Source: an uncultured Paracoccaceae bacterium
GTDB taxonomy: Bacteria > Pseudomonadota > Alphaproteobacteria > Rhodobacterales > Rhodobacteraceae
Assembly (NCBI GenBank): GCA_947488175.1
Contig: CANKYO010000007.1
Span: forward strand, 62,001-126,000
Length of the DNA stretch: 64,000 nt
Direction: 5' to 3'
Below the pieces are notes generated by a model, which was given only the letters and a program-made list of their open reading frames with translations, ran no database searches and was not told the origin of the DNA. Position 1 is the first letter of the stretch; the number at the start of each line of letters is the position of its first letter. The translations under genes were made by a program, and so were the position numbers. Shown piece after piece: positions 52,433-61,133 of this stretch.

Positions 52433-53896
52433 CTAACCCGACCCGGCGCGGATCCAATGCCGCAGGATACGCTGCTGCAACGCCTTCGCCTGCCGGTTCC
52501 AGCGTGACGCGCCAGCGGGTGCCTCGCCACCCGCGCTCTTACCGCGTTCACGAGCCTCCAGATCAGCACCAAAGAACGCAAACGCCAGATCCTGCCCGTC
52601 TGCCGTCCGGATATAACCCGCAAGGCTGGAGACGAAATTCAGCGTGCCGGTTTTGGCAACGACCTGCCAGGCCGCGTCACGGATGATCTGGCGGTTCTGA
52701 TCGACCAAATCGACCCGCTTCATCAACGGGCGCAAGGTCGGGGCGACACGCTCAGCAGTCAAAAACCGCACCATATCCGCCGCTGTCACGCGCGAGGCAT
52801 CGCCAAGCCCGGAATGATCGACAAAATAGGGGGCAATGCCCGCACGGCCATCCGCCCAACGCGCCATGCCCAGCGCCGATGTGCGCAATCCCCGCTGCTG
52901 GCCGGTCAATGCAGCCGTCGCCGACAACCCAGCCGCTTCGGCCGTGATATTGGTCGAAAACCGCATCATCCCGTGCATCATTTGCTGCAAGGGATCACTG
53001 TGAAAGGTGGCCAGCACCTGACCATCCGGAAGCGCCGCAACCTCCTCTGGCCGTTTCAGCACGATCCCATGCGACCGGGCAAAGGTCGCAAACACCTCAC
53101 CGGCATAAAGGGCCGGGTTGCGCACTGGCAACCAGCGCGACCCGCCATTGTTCAACGCCCGCCGGGCCACCGTCCATTCATCCACACCCTCGGCCGCACG
53201 GTAGGTGAACACTGGCGAGGTGCGGTCGACCACCTGCACCCGGGCCACCGTCACCGCCGGGCGGTAATTCTGACTGCGGGCGTCCACCGCGGTGGTGTAT
53301 TCCCCATCCGCCCGCTTCCATTCGAAATGCACGCGGTTGTAATTCAGGTTCAGCCCCGTAATCGTCGGATTGTATCCCAGATGATCCAACTGGGCGCTGT
53401 CGATCTCATCGAGATTAACCAGCGCGTTGTCCCATACCTGAAAACCACCCTTCACCTCGCGCAGACCGGCATCTTTCAAACGCTTTGCCAGTTCTGCCAG
53501 ATGATCGGTGACGAGGTTGGGATCACCCCCACCGACCAGCACAAGATTGCCATCCAGAACACCGTCTCTGACCGGACCGTCCGCAAAGATGCGGGTTTCA
53601 AATCGGTGCGCGGGGCCAAGAGCCTCAATTGCGTAAAGACTGGTGAAGGCTTTTGCGACGCTCGCCGGGGGCTGCGGCAGATCCGGGGCGAACGCCTCCA
53701 AAACCTCTCCAGTAGCTGTATTGGCCAAAACGCATCCTACGGTTCCCGATAAACCGGACTGCCTGATGATCTGCGCGGCGGCATACTCAGTCAGGCGTGC
53801 GCGCGGCCGCATCGATGTCAGCGGTGCCTCGGCCAAGGCCGCAGTCGCCATCGACGACAACGCGCCGCCCAACATCACTCTGCGTGTCACCCGCAT
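52433..53896 (-). CDS. dacB: D-alanyl-D-alanine carboxypeptidase/endopeptidase (PBP4, S13)
   Basis: The 487-residue product is a periplasmic penicillin-binding protein trimming peptidoglycan. A twin-Arg-like signal region (RVTRRVMLGGALSSMATAAL) is followed by the active serine in PPASVAKAF (Ser79), the SxN motif in RFSTNITAE and KTG in VAKTGTLN. The S13 insertion separates motif one and two, as expected. The ATG shares a base with the nadD stop (TGATG), and GAGGTGAG precedes it, so the pair is translationally coupled. Confidence 0.95.
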   Translation of the reverse strand: MRVTRRVMLGGALSSMATAALAEAPLTSMRPRARLTEYAAAQIIRQSGLSGTVGCVLANTATGEVLEAFAPDLPQPPASVAKAFTSLYAIEALGPAHRFETRIFADGPVRDGVLDGNLVLVGGGDPNLVTDHLAELAKRLKDAGLREVKGGFQVWDNALVNLDEIDSAQLDHLGYNPTITGLNLNYNRVHFEWKRADGEYTTAVDARSQNYRPAVTVARVQVVDRTSPVFTYRAAEGVDEWTVARRALNNGGSRWLPVRNPALYAGEVFATFARSHGIVLKRPEEVAALPDGQVLATFHSDPLQQMMHGMMRFSTNITAEAAGLSATAALTGQQRGLRTSALGMARWADGRAGIAPYFVDHSGLGDASRVTAADMVRFLTAERVAPTLRPLMKRVDLVDQNRQIIRDAAWQVVAKTGTLNFVSSLAGYIRTADGQDLAFAFFGADLEARERGKSAGGEAPAGASRWNRQAKALQQRILRHWIRAGSG

Positions 53897-54489
53897 CACC
53901 ACTCACCTCGCGCACGGATCGCCGTTGATGATTGATCGGACAACGGCAGGTTCACGAACGACCACGCCGGTGCCGCCTTCCGCCCCAAGACATGCGCCGC
54001 CTGTTTGGGCAGTTTCGCCCGCGCATAAACTCGGGCTGCCTTGGATACTCGGGCCGAGATGCGGTCACCCGGACGCGCCAACACGCCAATTGGCACGGTT
54101 TCCATGATCCAGCGCCAGTCCTGCCATCTGTGAAACTGCGCCAGATTATCCGCCCCCATCAGCCAGACAAAGCGCACGCCGGGATAGCGGATGCGCAATG
54201 CCGCCAAGGTCTGCGCGGTGTATCGCGTGCCCAGACGGGCCTCCAGATCGGTGACGCGCACCCGTGGATGACGCATCATCGCACGTGCCGCCTGCATCCG
54301 CTGCACCAGCGGCGCAGGGCCGTCAGCCTTCAGCGGATTGCCGGGGCTGACCAGCCACCAGACATGATCCAGCCCAAACCGCTTCAACGCTGCTTTGGTG
54401 ATATGCACATGGCCCGCATGTGGCGGATCAAACGATCCACCCAACAGGCCAATGACCTGTCCTGCCTTTGCCACCGGAAATCCGCGCAC
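53896..54489 (-). CDS. nadD: Nicotinate-mononucleotide adenylyltransferase
   Basis: NadD makes deamido-NAD from nicotinate mononucleotide. The nucleotidyltransferase motif [20 protein letters not shown] is near the N-terminus; [26 protein letters not shown] and the late [14 protein letters not shown] (ISSTxIR) are also present. The start is GTG at 54489, preceded by AAGGAG. It is coupled to dacB downstream. Confidence 0.95.
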   Translation of the reverse strand: MRGFPVAKAGQVIGLLGGSFDPPHAGHVHITKAALKRFGLDHVWWLVSPGNPLKADGPAPLVQRMQAARAMMRHPRVRVTDLEARLGTRYTAQTLAALRIRYPGVRFVWLMGADNLAQFHRWQDWRWIMETVPIGVLARPGDRISARVSKAARVYARAKLPKQAAHVLGRKAAPAWSFVNLPLSDQSSTAIRARGEW

Positions 54490-54550
54490 ACCATCTCCTT
54501 CAGCCCCCTAAGGGCAAAAAGCAGATTGCAGCGCAAAAAGTAAACCCCTG

Positions 54551-55369
54551 TCAGGGCACAAAGCGCATGAAAGCAAAGCGGCGACTGTCCGGTGACCAAC
54601 AGGGCACGTTGATGGTCCCTTGCCCGCCATGCAGGTGGATCAACTCTCTTGCCGCGCCGCCACCAGCAGGCATCAGGCGCAACGACACATCCAATCCGTG
54701 GGGATGCCCGACAGTCGCTTCTGGATAAGCCAGATACAACACATGTGCCCCATCCGGCGATGGATGCGGAAACCAATTGACCAGCATATCCTCTGTCATC
54801 CGCTGCAAATCGGTCCCGTCAGGGCGAATACGCCACAGATCAACCGCGCCTTCTCGCTCCCCGTTAAACCAGATCCACTCGCCGTCCGGCGTGTAGTCCG
54901 GCCCGTCAACATGATCAAACCCATCCGTCACGACGGTCTCCGCCCCACCGGACACCGGGCATGTCAGCAAGACAAACCGCTCGTCGCGACGCCCCACATA
55001 GGCCAGCATCGTGCCATCCGGTGACCAGCCATGCCAGTAAGACGGAATCGCATCCGTCACCCGCTCAGGTTCGCCGCCACCTACCGGCAAGGTATAAATG
55101 CAACTACCCTCAGTCCGGCTGCGATCACTGATCACCAGCCGCTGTCCGTCGGGCGAAATACCATGATCATTGTTGCACTGCACGGCAAACCCGGTGTCGA
55201 TAGGCTGCAGTTCCGGCGCATCCAGCGGCACGGAAAACAGCCGCCCTCGCCCGTTCACAATCAGATAGCCATCCGGATGCCAGTTCGGCGCTTCGATATG
55301 ACCATCGTGATCCAGCAGCACCTCCGCCGCGCCGCGCTCCAAATCAAAGATGCATAACTGACTGCGCAT
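54551..55369 (-). CDS. TolB-like beta-propeller protein
   Basis: A 272-residue cytosolic protein built from six or so PD40/WD40-like blades (IEAPNWHPDGYLIVNGRG, GISPDGQRLVISDRS, YWHGWSPDGTMLAYVGRR, GPDYTPDGEWIWFNG). It has no signal peptide, unlike TolB. It lies just downstream of the GH43 glycosidase on the same strand, so a role in sugar metabolism or sensing is plausible. Some propellers of this look are lyases acting on sugar acids, but the catalytic histidines of oligogalacturonate lyase could not be assigned. Confidence 0.72.
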   Translation of the reverse strand: MRSQLCIFDLERGAAEVLLDHDGHIEAPNWHPDGYLIVNGRGRLFSVPLDAPELQPIDTGFAVQCNNDHGISPDGQRLVISDRSRTEGSCIYTLPVGGGEPERVTDAIPSYWHGWSPDGTMLAYVGRRDERFVLLTCPVSGGAETVVTDGFDHVDGPDYTPDGEWIWFNGEREGAVDLWRIRPDGTDLQRMTEDMLVNWFPHPSPDGAHVLYLAYPEATVGHPHGLDVSLRLMPAGGGAARELIHLHGGQGTINVPCWSPDSRRFAFMRFVP

Positions 55370-55382
55370 AACGGACCCTCAC

Positions 55383-55404
55383 CGTAAGATGGGTTTCAAC
55401 CCAT
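55383..55404. repeat. GTAAGATGGGT palindrome, copy B
   Basis: CGTAAGATGGGT and ACCCAT arms; the GH43 stop codon lies within its loop (55396-55398). The left arm is identical to the element at 63583. Confidence 0.7.
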
Positions 55405-56982
55405 GGCCCCCGGCAAATAGTCAAAGCGGGAAAACCGCGCCTCGCGCCCTTGCCCGGTCAGATCAAACGCCACCATCCCGACAAAGGCGCCGGTGAATGA
55501 AGCATGCTCGCCACGCCCACCCTCGTCAGAGATGACACTTGCATCCAACTCCGGCCCAATCGCCACCCAATCACCCGATTGGCGATACCAGAATTGCTGC
55601 CGCGCCCGATCAACGGTGACGCGCAATTCGACCGGCCCATCATCCAACGCCACGGGATCAGCGGGAAAGGTCAGCGCGCCCTCTGGCCAGTCACCGGGGC
55701 ATGACATCAGGGTTAGGACACGCCCCGTGCCAACCTCATGACTCACCAAAACCGCATGAAACTTGTGCCGGTTGTAGTAGGTCGTCAGCCCCGCCGCCTG
55801 CTGATAGGTCTCCGGCGCAGAACTCACCGCAGTCTCGGCGGCATAGGTGAAGTGCTCCTGCCTGCGCGCCACCAAAGCCTGCTCAAACCAGCTGCCGATA
55901 CTCTCACGACCGATCAGCACCAGCGCATCGGCATCCTCCCGAAAAATCCGGTCAGGCTGCGGCGTGCGTAACCACTGAAACTCTGGCGGTAGTGCTCCAC
56001 CCAATGATCGGCGCACTGGCTGCGAGGCGACAGGCTCCACATCAATCGGCGCCGGTACGACCTCCCGCGCGACCATCCCGCCGGCTTTCAGATATAGCCA
56101 GTCGTCGCGCCATTCGACTTCCTCGATCCCGGTCTCGCGACCCATCGGACAAAACGGGCCAGGCAAAGGACGCCCCATCAGAAACGTATGATAATGGGCA
56201 CCCCAATGAGTCTCGACATATTGACCATGCCCCGTCCGTTGCACCGGTCCATCCGACCCGGCGGCACAGATCACATGCAAGTCAGGATGATCCTCATAAG
56301 GTCCACAGATATCCCGCGACCGGGCCAGCGACACAGCGTGCTCATACCCCGTGCCCCCTTCGGCCGTAGTCAGATAGTAATACCCGTTCCGCTTGAACAA
56401 ATGCGGCGCCTCAGTCAGTCCGCGCTTCGTGCCAGAATAGATATTCCTGACCGGGCCAAACAACCCGCGCTCCGGCGACCATTCCTGCACTAGAATGCCA
56501 TCAAACGCATCATGGGTCGGGTTACATCCGGTTCCCGGCCCACGATGGTTCCAGCGCATATTCACAAACCACTTGCGGCCGTCATCATCATGAAACAGCG
56601 ACGGATCAAAACCTGAGCTGTTCACATACCACGGGTCCGACCACTCTCCGTCAATCGTCTCGCAAGTCGTGATGTAATTCGGCGCATCCTTGAACGCACC
56701 ATCCAGCCGCTTCACATTCGTATACACCAGCCAAAACAAACCATCGGCATAGGACAGGCACGGTGCCCAAATACCGCAACTGTCAGGATTACCGCGCATA
56801 TCCAGCAGCGCGGCACGGTTCAGCGGTCGGGCGACCAGGTCCCAATTCACCAGATCACGGGAATGATGAATTTGAACCCCCGGATACCATTCAAATGTCG
56901 AGGTCGCGATGTAGTAATCCTCGCCCACCCGGCAAATCGACGGATCAGGGTTGAACCCCGGCAGGATCGGATTGCGGATCAT
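55396..56982 (-). CDS. Glycoside hydrolase family 43 (beta-xylosidase type)
   Basis: A 528-residue five-bladed propeller glycosidase with a C-terminal beta-sandwich, typical of GH43 xylosidases or arabinofuranosidases. The catalytic base Asp13 is in ILPGFNPDPSICRVGEDYYI, the middle Asp in GFDPSLFHDDDGRKW, and the acid Glu in LTEAPHLFKRNGYYYLTTAE. It has no signal peptide, so it should act on imported oligosaccharides. Its ATG overlaps the stop of the aldo/keto reductase (ATGA). No transporter genes are in the window. Confidence 0.93.
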   Translation of the reverse strand: MIRNPILPGFNPDPSICRVGEDYYIATSTFEWYPGVQIHHSRDLVNWDLVARPLNRAALLDMRGNPDSCGIWAPCLSYADGLFWLVYTNVKRLDGAFKDAPNYITTCETIDGEWSDPWYVNSSGFDPSLFHDDDGRKWFVNMRWNHRGPGTGCNPTHDAFDGILVQEWSPERGLFGPVRNIYSGTKRGLTEAPHLFKRNGYYYLTTAEGGTGYEHAVSLARSRDICGPYEDHPDLHVICAAGSDGPVQRTGHGQYVETHWGAHYHTFLMGRPLPGPFCPMGRETGIEEVEWRDDWLYLKAGGMVAREVVPAPIDVEPVASQPVRRSLGGALPPEFQWLRTPQPDRIFREDADALVLIGRESIGSWFEQALVARRQEHFTYAAETAVSSAPETYQQAAGLTTYYNRHKFHAVLVSHEVGTGRVLTLMSCPGDWPEGALTFPADPVALDDGPVELRVTVDRARQQFWYRQSGDWVAIGPELDASVISDEGGRGEHASFTGAFVGMVAFDLTGQGREARFSRFDYLPGAMG

Positions 56983-58034
56983 TTCTTGCGATCCGCCCCG
57001 CCCTTATCCTGCTCCGCCGATTGCGCCCATAAATTGATCTGTTCTTCATCGGCATATTGATCAATCAGCGCCAGCTCCTCCGCGCTGAACTCAAGATTTT
57101 CTACGGCACCCGCACAATCAACCACCTGAGAAGGTTTCGATGCGCCAATCAGCGCCGTTGTGATCCCGCCATCGCGCAAAACCCAGGCAATCGCCATCTG
57201 CGCCAAGGTTTGCCCGCGTGCATCAGCAATCTCATTCAGTTTGCGGATATTCTCGATCGCCCGCTCCGTCAGCATCGACGGAAACAGGGACTTATCCTGG
57301 CTTGCCCGGCTCCCTTCCGGAATACCACCCAGATATTTCTTGGTCAGCATCCCCTGCGCCAGTGGCGTAAAGGCAATCGAGCCCACACCCAGCTCCGTCA
57401 AAGTCTCCTTCAATCCGTCGCGCTCCACCCATCGGTTCAGCATATTGTAAGACGGCTGATGGATCAGACAGGGCGTGCCCAGATCCTTCAAGATCGCCAC
57501 TGCCTCCCGCGTACGCTCCGAGTTGTAGGACGAAATACCAGCATAAAGCGCACGCCCCGACCGCACGATGTAATCCAGCGCGCCCATTGTTTCCTCCAGC
57601 GGCGTATCCGGATCGAACCGATGCGAATAGAAAATATCGACGTAATCCAGCCCCATCCGCTTGAGCGACTGATCGCAAGACGCGACCAGATATTTACGGC
57701 TGCCCCACTCACCATAGGGACCCGGCCACATGTCATACCCCGCTTTGGAACTGATGATCAGCTCATCGCGATACCCCGCAAAATCCTCGGTCAGAATCGA
57801 ACCAAATGCATGTTCCGCTGATCCGGGCGGCGGGCCATAATTGTTGGCCAGATCAAAATGGGTGATGCCATGATCAAACGCTGTTCGGCAGATAGCGCGT
57901 TTGGTCTCGTGTGGGGTGTCGTGGCCAAAGTTGTGCCACAGCCCCAATGATACCGCAGGTAGCCTGACACCAGACGTACCACACCGGCGGTAGACCATAC
58001 GGTCATAGCGATTTTCGGCAGGAACGTAGGTCAT
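56979..58034 (-). CDS. mgrA: Aldo/keto reductase, L-glyceraldehyde-3-phosphate reductase type
   Basis: The 351-residue product closely resembles YghZ/MgrA: MTYVPAENRYDRMVYRRCGT, then SLGLWHNFG. The catalytic set is Asp61 and Tyr66 (FDLANNYGPPPG), Lys near 98 (SSKAGYDMW) and His near 135 (FYSHRFD). Such enzymes reduce aldehydes with NADPH; the physiological substrate here, beside a GH43 enzyme, may be a sugar aldehyde. AGGAGAG precedes the ATG at 58034. It forms an operon with GH43. Confidence 0.88.
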   Translation of the reverse strand: MTYVPAENRYDRMVYRRCGTSGVRLPAVSLGLWHNFGHDTPHETKRAICRTAFDHGITHFDLANNYGPPPGSAEHAFGSILTEDFAGYRDELIISSKAGYDMWPGPYGEWGSRKYLVASCDQSLKRMGLDYVDIFYSHRFDPDTPLEETMGALDYIVRSGRALYAGISSYNSERTREAVAILKDLGTPCLIHQPSYNMLNRWVERDGLKETLTELGVGSIAFTPLAQGMLTKKYLGGIPEGSRASQDKSLFPSMLTERAIENIRKLNEIADARGQTLAQMAIAWVLRDGGITTALIGASKPSQVVDCAGAVENLEFSAEELALIDQYADEEQINLWAQSAEQDKGGADRKK

Positions 58035-58200
58035 GGCAGGCTCTCCTATAACGTTTACGGAATACGGCACCATGGAGCAACGAGGATGTCAACCGGATGG
58101 TGCGGAAATCCAGACCCAGACAAATCCCAAATCATGTGCTATGCTGCTCCTGTCGCATTGTATTTTCAGCGACCAACGACATTTTGAAAGGAGGTGCCTT

Positions 58201-58398
58201 ATGGCACATATTTCCGTTGAAACCGGCGCGCTGCCGGCGTTCGAAAAGACCTATAACCCTCAGCCGACCAAATCTGAAAAACGGACCACTGTCGCATCAA
58301 TACAAGCGTGGCGTCGCGCGACGTTGGACCCGCGTTTTGACCGGATCCGGCGGCAAGAAGCGATCTGGAGCCAAAGCCTGGACGGACGCCGGACATGA
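58201..58398 (+). CDS. Small basic protein coupled to ten-cysteine protein
   Basis: A 65-residue protein (MAHISVETGALPAFEKTYNP, then QPTKSEKRTTVASIQAWRRA and so on) with no cysteine and no hydrophobic helix. The ribosome site AAAGGAGGTG is very strong. Its stop overlaps the ATG of the next gene (ATGA), so the two are translated together. No family was recognised. It could be a regulator, a partner, or a substrate of the cysteine-rich protein. Confidence 0.72.
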   Translation: MAHISVETGALPAFEKTYNPQPTKSEKRTTVASIQAWRRATLDPRFDRIRRQEAIWSQSLDGRRT

Positions 58399-58835
58399 CA
58401 CAGATCCAGCCAACCGACCCCACCACCACGCTGGCGGTGCCCACCTGCCCCAATGCGGCTTGCGAACCCGGCGCGATCCTTCTGGGTTTCAAGGCCCCCA
58501 ACGGGCGTATTAAAAATCTGCGGACGGCGATGGCGGTCGATGACGCCTTTGTCACACAAGCGCGCGAAGTCGGGCCACCGGAACAACGGATGCGATTTGC
58601 CGCACCCTGCCCGACCAAAGATTGCGACAACTGGCAGGATGGCGGCTGCGCGACAATCACCCGCGTCCTTGAACAGCTTGAAAACACGATGACCCATATC
58701 GCTGAAATCCTGCCACCCTGCCCAATCCGCAAGACCTGCCAATGGTATAGCCAATGCGGGGCCAGCGCCTGTGTGGCCTGTGATGTCATCACAAATGACC
58801 ACGCCCCGGTGCAGCCCGGGCAAGGTGCAAAATAA
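58395..58835 (+). CDS. Ten-cysteine protein, probable metal- or Fe-S-binding
   Basis: The 146-residue product has cysteines at 18, 23, 72, 77, 85, 109, 115, 121, 126 and 129. They form C-x4-C, C-x4-C-x7-C and a dense C-x5-C-x5-C-x4-C-x2-C block (PPCPIRKTCQWYSQCGASAC). No signal peptide is present, so the thiols should be reduced and bind zinc or an iron-sulphur cluster. I recall similar uncharacterised proteins (CPNxxCEPGAILLG opening) but no function. It starts in overlap with the 65-residue gene. Confidence 0.75.
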   Translation: MTQIQPTDPTTTLAVPTCPNAACEPGAILLGFKAPNGRIKNLRTAMAVDDAFVTQAREVGPPEQRMRFAAPCPTKDCDNWQDGGCATITRVLEQLENTMTHIAEILPPCPIRKTCQWYSQCGASACVACDVITNDHAPVQPGQGAK

Positions 58836-58842
58836 ACGGCAT

Positions 58843-58865
58843 CGTAAGATGGGTCTTGACCCATC
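58843..58865. repeat. GTAAGATGGGT palindrome, copy C
   Basis: CGTAAGATGGGT and ACCCATC around CTTG, eight bases after the stop of the ten-cysteine gene. It resembles 6657, 55383 and 63583 and may serve as its transcription end. Confidence 0.7.
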
Positions 58866-58905
58866 CACCGGTTGAGATCGTAGGGCGTAACCCTATTCTC
58901 TGGTC

Positions 58906-59574
58906 ATGCAAACCCGCAATTGGCCCAGCATCGCCCAGACAACAGCGCTCCTGCTAGTGGCGCTGCTGGCACTGCCCTTCGGGCTGTATTCACTTGATTT
59001 CGCGCAAGGCGGGCTGCGCAATGCACTGCCAGAGCCGCACTATATCCACTCCGACAATCTCAGCGCCAATCTCGCCATATTCACTCATATGGGCACCGGG
59101 GCGCTGATCACCGTGCTGGCTCCGTTCCAGTTAATCGCACCGCTGCGTCGCCGGTTCCCGCGCCTGCACCGCTGGTCAGGGCGGATCATCACCGCCGCCG
59201 CCGTGATCACGGCAATCGGCGGGCTGATTTACATCGGCCTGCGGGGCACGATCGGTGGAACACCGATGGATATCGGCTTCACGCTTTACGGCGCGCTCAC
59301 GCTGCTGGCGGCAATGCAGACATATCGATATGCGCGGGCAAGGCGGATCGATCAACACAATGCTTGGGCGCTGCGGCTTTTCTGGCTGGCCATCGCATCA
59401 TGGCTTTATCGGGTGCATTACGGGCTGTGGTATCTGGCCACTGGCGGGCTGTGGTCCAACCCTGAATTCAGCGGTGCCTTCGATCTGGCGCAGAATTTCG
59501 CTTTCTACCTGCCCTATCTGATTGCAGTCGAAATCTATTTGTCGCGCAGACGATACCGGGTGGCCGTCAACTGA
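58906..59574 (+). CDS. DUF2306-like membrane protein
   Basis: The 222-residue product has about six transmembrane helices. Its conserved features are HSDNLSANLAIFTHMGTGAL and LIAPLRRRFPRLHRWSGRI with histidines, and HNAWALRLFWLAIASWLYRV, which match DUF2306 and suggest a heme- or metal-dependent membrane protein. Function unknown. Its last 40 bases overlap the convergent gene 59535-60164. Confidence 0.78.
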   Translation: MQTRNWPSIAQTTALLLVALLALPFGLYSLDFAQGGLRNALPEPHYIHSDNLSANLAIFTHMGTGALITVLAPFQLIAPLRRRFPRLHRWSGRIITAAAVITAIGGLIYIGLRGTIGGTPMDIGFTLYGALTLLAAMQTYRYARARRIDQHNAWALRLFWLAIASWLYRVHYGLWYLATGGLWSNPEFSGAFDLAQNFAFYLPYLIAVEIYLSRRRYRVAVN

Positions 59575-60164
59575 TCGGACACGGCACAGGATTTGCTATC
59601 GACAAAGCCCAGACCACGCATCTGCGTCCGCACGGCTGTATCCCCGACAACGGCAGCCTTGCCCTTGCGATAGACCATCCAGATATGTTTACCCGGATGG
59701 GCGAGCGCCAGTTCCGAGGCCGCGACCAGGTCAGCATCCACCAAAATCACCGCCAATAGCAGTGCTGCCTGCGCAACATCAACCACAACAGCCCCGGCCA
59801 AGGCTTCTGCCAACGCCGGATCATCCAACTGGCTCAGCACAAAAACCGGGGCCTCCGGTGACACGCCCAGCTTCTGCGCCAATGTCGGCGGCGTCTTCAA
59901 CAACGCCTTTTGCCAGCGCGCCGCCTCGACCTGCGCAAACTCCATCAACAGGTCGCCCGCATCCGTGCGAACCCTCACGCCTTCATCACAAAGTGCCACC
60001 TCGTGCAATTCTTCACGGGCAATTGTCGCCCGAATATCGCCGCGCAGGGTCAGTTCCTTGCTGTCCAGATGCAGCCGCACCTCAGCCACATCACCTTGCC
60101 AATGGCAAACCGCCACATCTTCACGCCCCACAATCAGCCCTCCTTCAGCGACAGAACAGCGCAT
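59535..60164 (-). CDS. Conserved protein of unknown function
   Basis: A 209-residue soluble protein. The N-half looks like beta strands (VAVCHWQGDVAEVRLHLDSK). The C-half contains VFVLSQLDDPALAEALAGAV and AHPGKHIWMVYRKGKAAVVG, then RTQMRGLGFVDSKSCAVSDQ, which resembles the DUF3052 domain found in some actinobacterial and proteobacterial proteins. It has no membrane segment or signal peptide. Divergent from the aldo/keto reductase with 36 bases between starts. Confidence 0.65.
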   Translation of the reverse strand: MRCSVAEGGLIVGREDVAVCHWQGDVAEVRLHLDSKELTLRGDIRATIAREELHEVALCDEGVRVRTDAGDLLMEFAQVEAARWQKALLKTPPTLAQKLGVSPEAPVFVLSQLDDPALAEALAGAVVVDVAQAALLLAVILVDADLVAASELALAHPGKHIWMVYRKGKAAVVGDTAVRTQMRGLGFVDSKSCAVSDQLTATRYRLRDK

Positions 60165-60200
60165 CTTTCCATTACCACACTGCCATGCCAGATTGCGCCC

Positions 60201-61133
60201 ATGTCAACACTTTACACCCGCAACGGCGCGCCCGTGTCCCGCCTCACCTTCGGGACAATGCAATTCGGCGGCACCGCTGATGCATCGGCCAGTCAGGCCA
60301 TGTTCGACGCTGCACGCGCGGCAGGGATCAACCATTTTGACACTGCCGTCGGCTACACCGGCGGGGCATCAGAAACCCTGCTCGGCGGCATGATCAAAGC
60401 CAACCGTGAAGATCTCTATATCGCCACCAAGGTTGGGTATCAGGGTGGTGCCAGCCAGGCGAACATCACCAGACATTTCGACACCTGCCGCAAGCAGCTC
60501 AACGAAGATGCAGTCGATCTACTCTACATGCACCGCTACGACCCCGACACCGAGTTGGAAGAAACCTTCAGCACCCTGGCCGAACTGCAATCAACCGGCG
60601 CAATCCGGCATATCGGTGTGTCCAACTATGCCGCATGGCAGGTGATGAAAGCCCAGGAAGTCGCCCGGTCTCTGGGCACGAAAATCGATGCGATCCAGCC
60701 CATGTACAACCTCGTCAAACGCCAGGCAGAGGTCGAGATCTTCCCTATGGCGCAGGATCAGGACATCGCCATCATCCCCTATTCCCCACTCGGGGGCGGA
60801 TTGCTCACTGGCAAATACGCAAGCGGCGAAACCGGCCGCCTGACCGATGATGAACGATACAAGGCCCGCTATGGCCTCGACTGGATGCACAATGCGGCGG
60901 CAGGCCTGAAATCGCTGGCGGACGACATGAATATGGACCCAGCGACGCTCGCAGTCGCATGGGTCGCAGCCCACCCGACAAGGCCGCTGCCCATCATTTC
61001 GGCCCGTTCGACGGCGCAACTGGCCCCCTCACTGGCCGCCGAAGGTTTTGAAATGACACCTGATCTTTATGCGCAAATCACCGCACTCAGCCCTACACCA
61101 GCGCCAGCGACCGACAGACTGGAAGAAGCGTGA
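60201..61133 (+). CDS. Aldo/keto reductase
   Basis: A 310-residue NADPH-dependent oxidoreductase. The tetrad is Asp47 and Tyr52 (HFDTAVGYTGGASE), Lys near 77 (IATKVGYQGG) and His near 110 (LYMHRYDPD). Its stop overlaps the GTG of the FAD oxidoreductase (GTGA), and the acetyltransferase follows by ATGA, so three enzymes form one unit. The substrate may be an aldehyde produced by that unit. The ATG at 60201 begins MSTLYTRNGAPV. Confidence 0.9.
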   Translation: MSTLYTRNGAPVSRLTFGTMQFGGTADASASQAMFDAARAAGINHFDTAVGYTGGASETLLGGMIKANREDLYIATKVGYQGGASQANITRHFDTCRKQLNEDAVDLLYMHRYDPDTELEETFSTLAELQSTGAIRHIGVSNYAAWQVMKAQEVARSLGTKIDAIQPMYNLVKRQAEVEIFPMAQDQDIAIIPYSPLGGGLLTGKYASGETGRLTDDERYKARYGLDWMHNAAAGLKSLADDMNMDPATLAVAWVAAHPTRPLPIISARSTAQLAPSLAAEGFEMTPDLYAQITALSPTPAPATDRLEEA

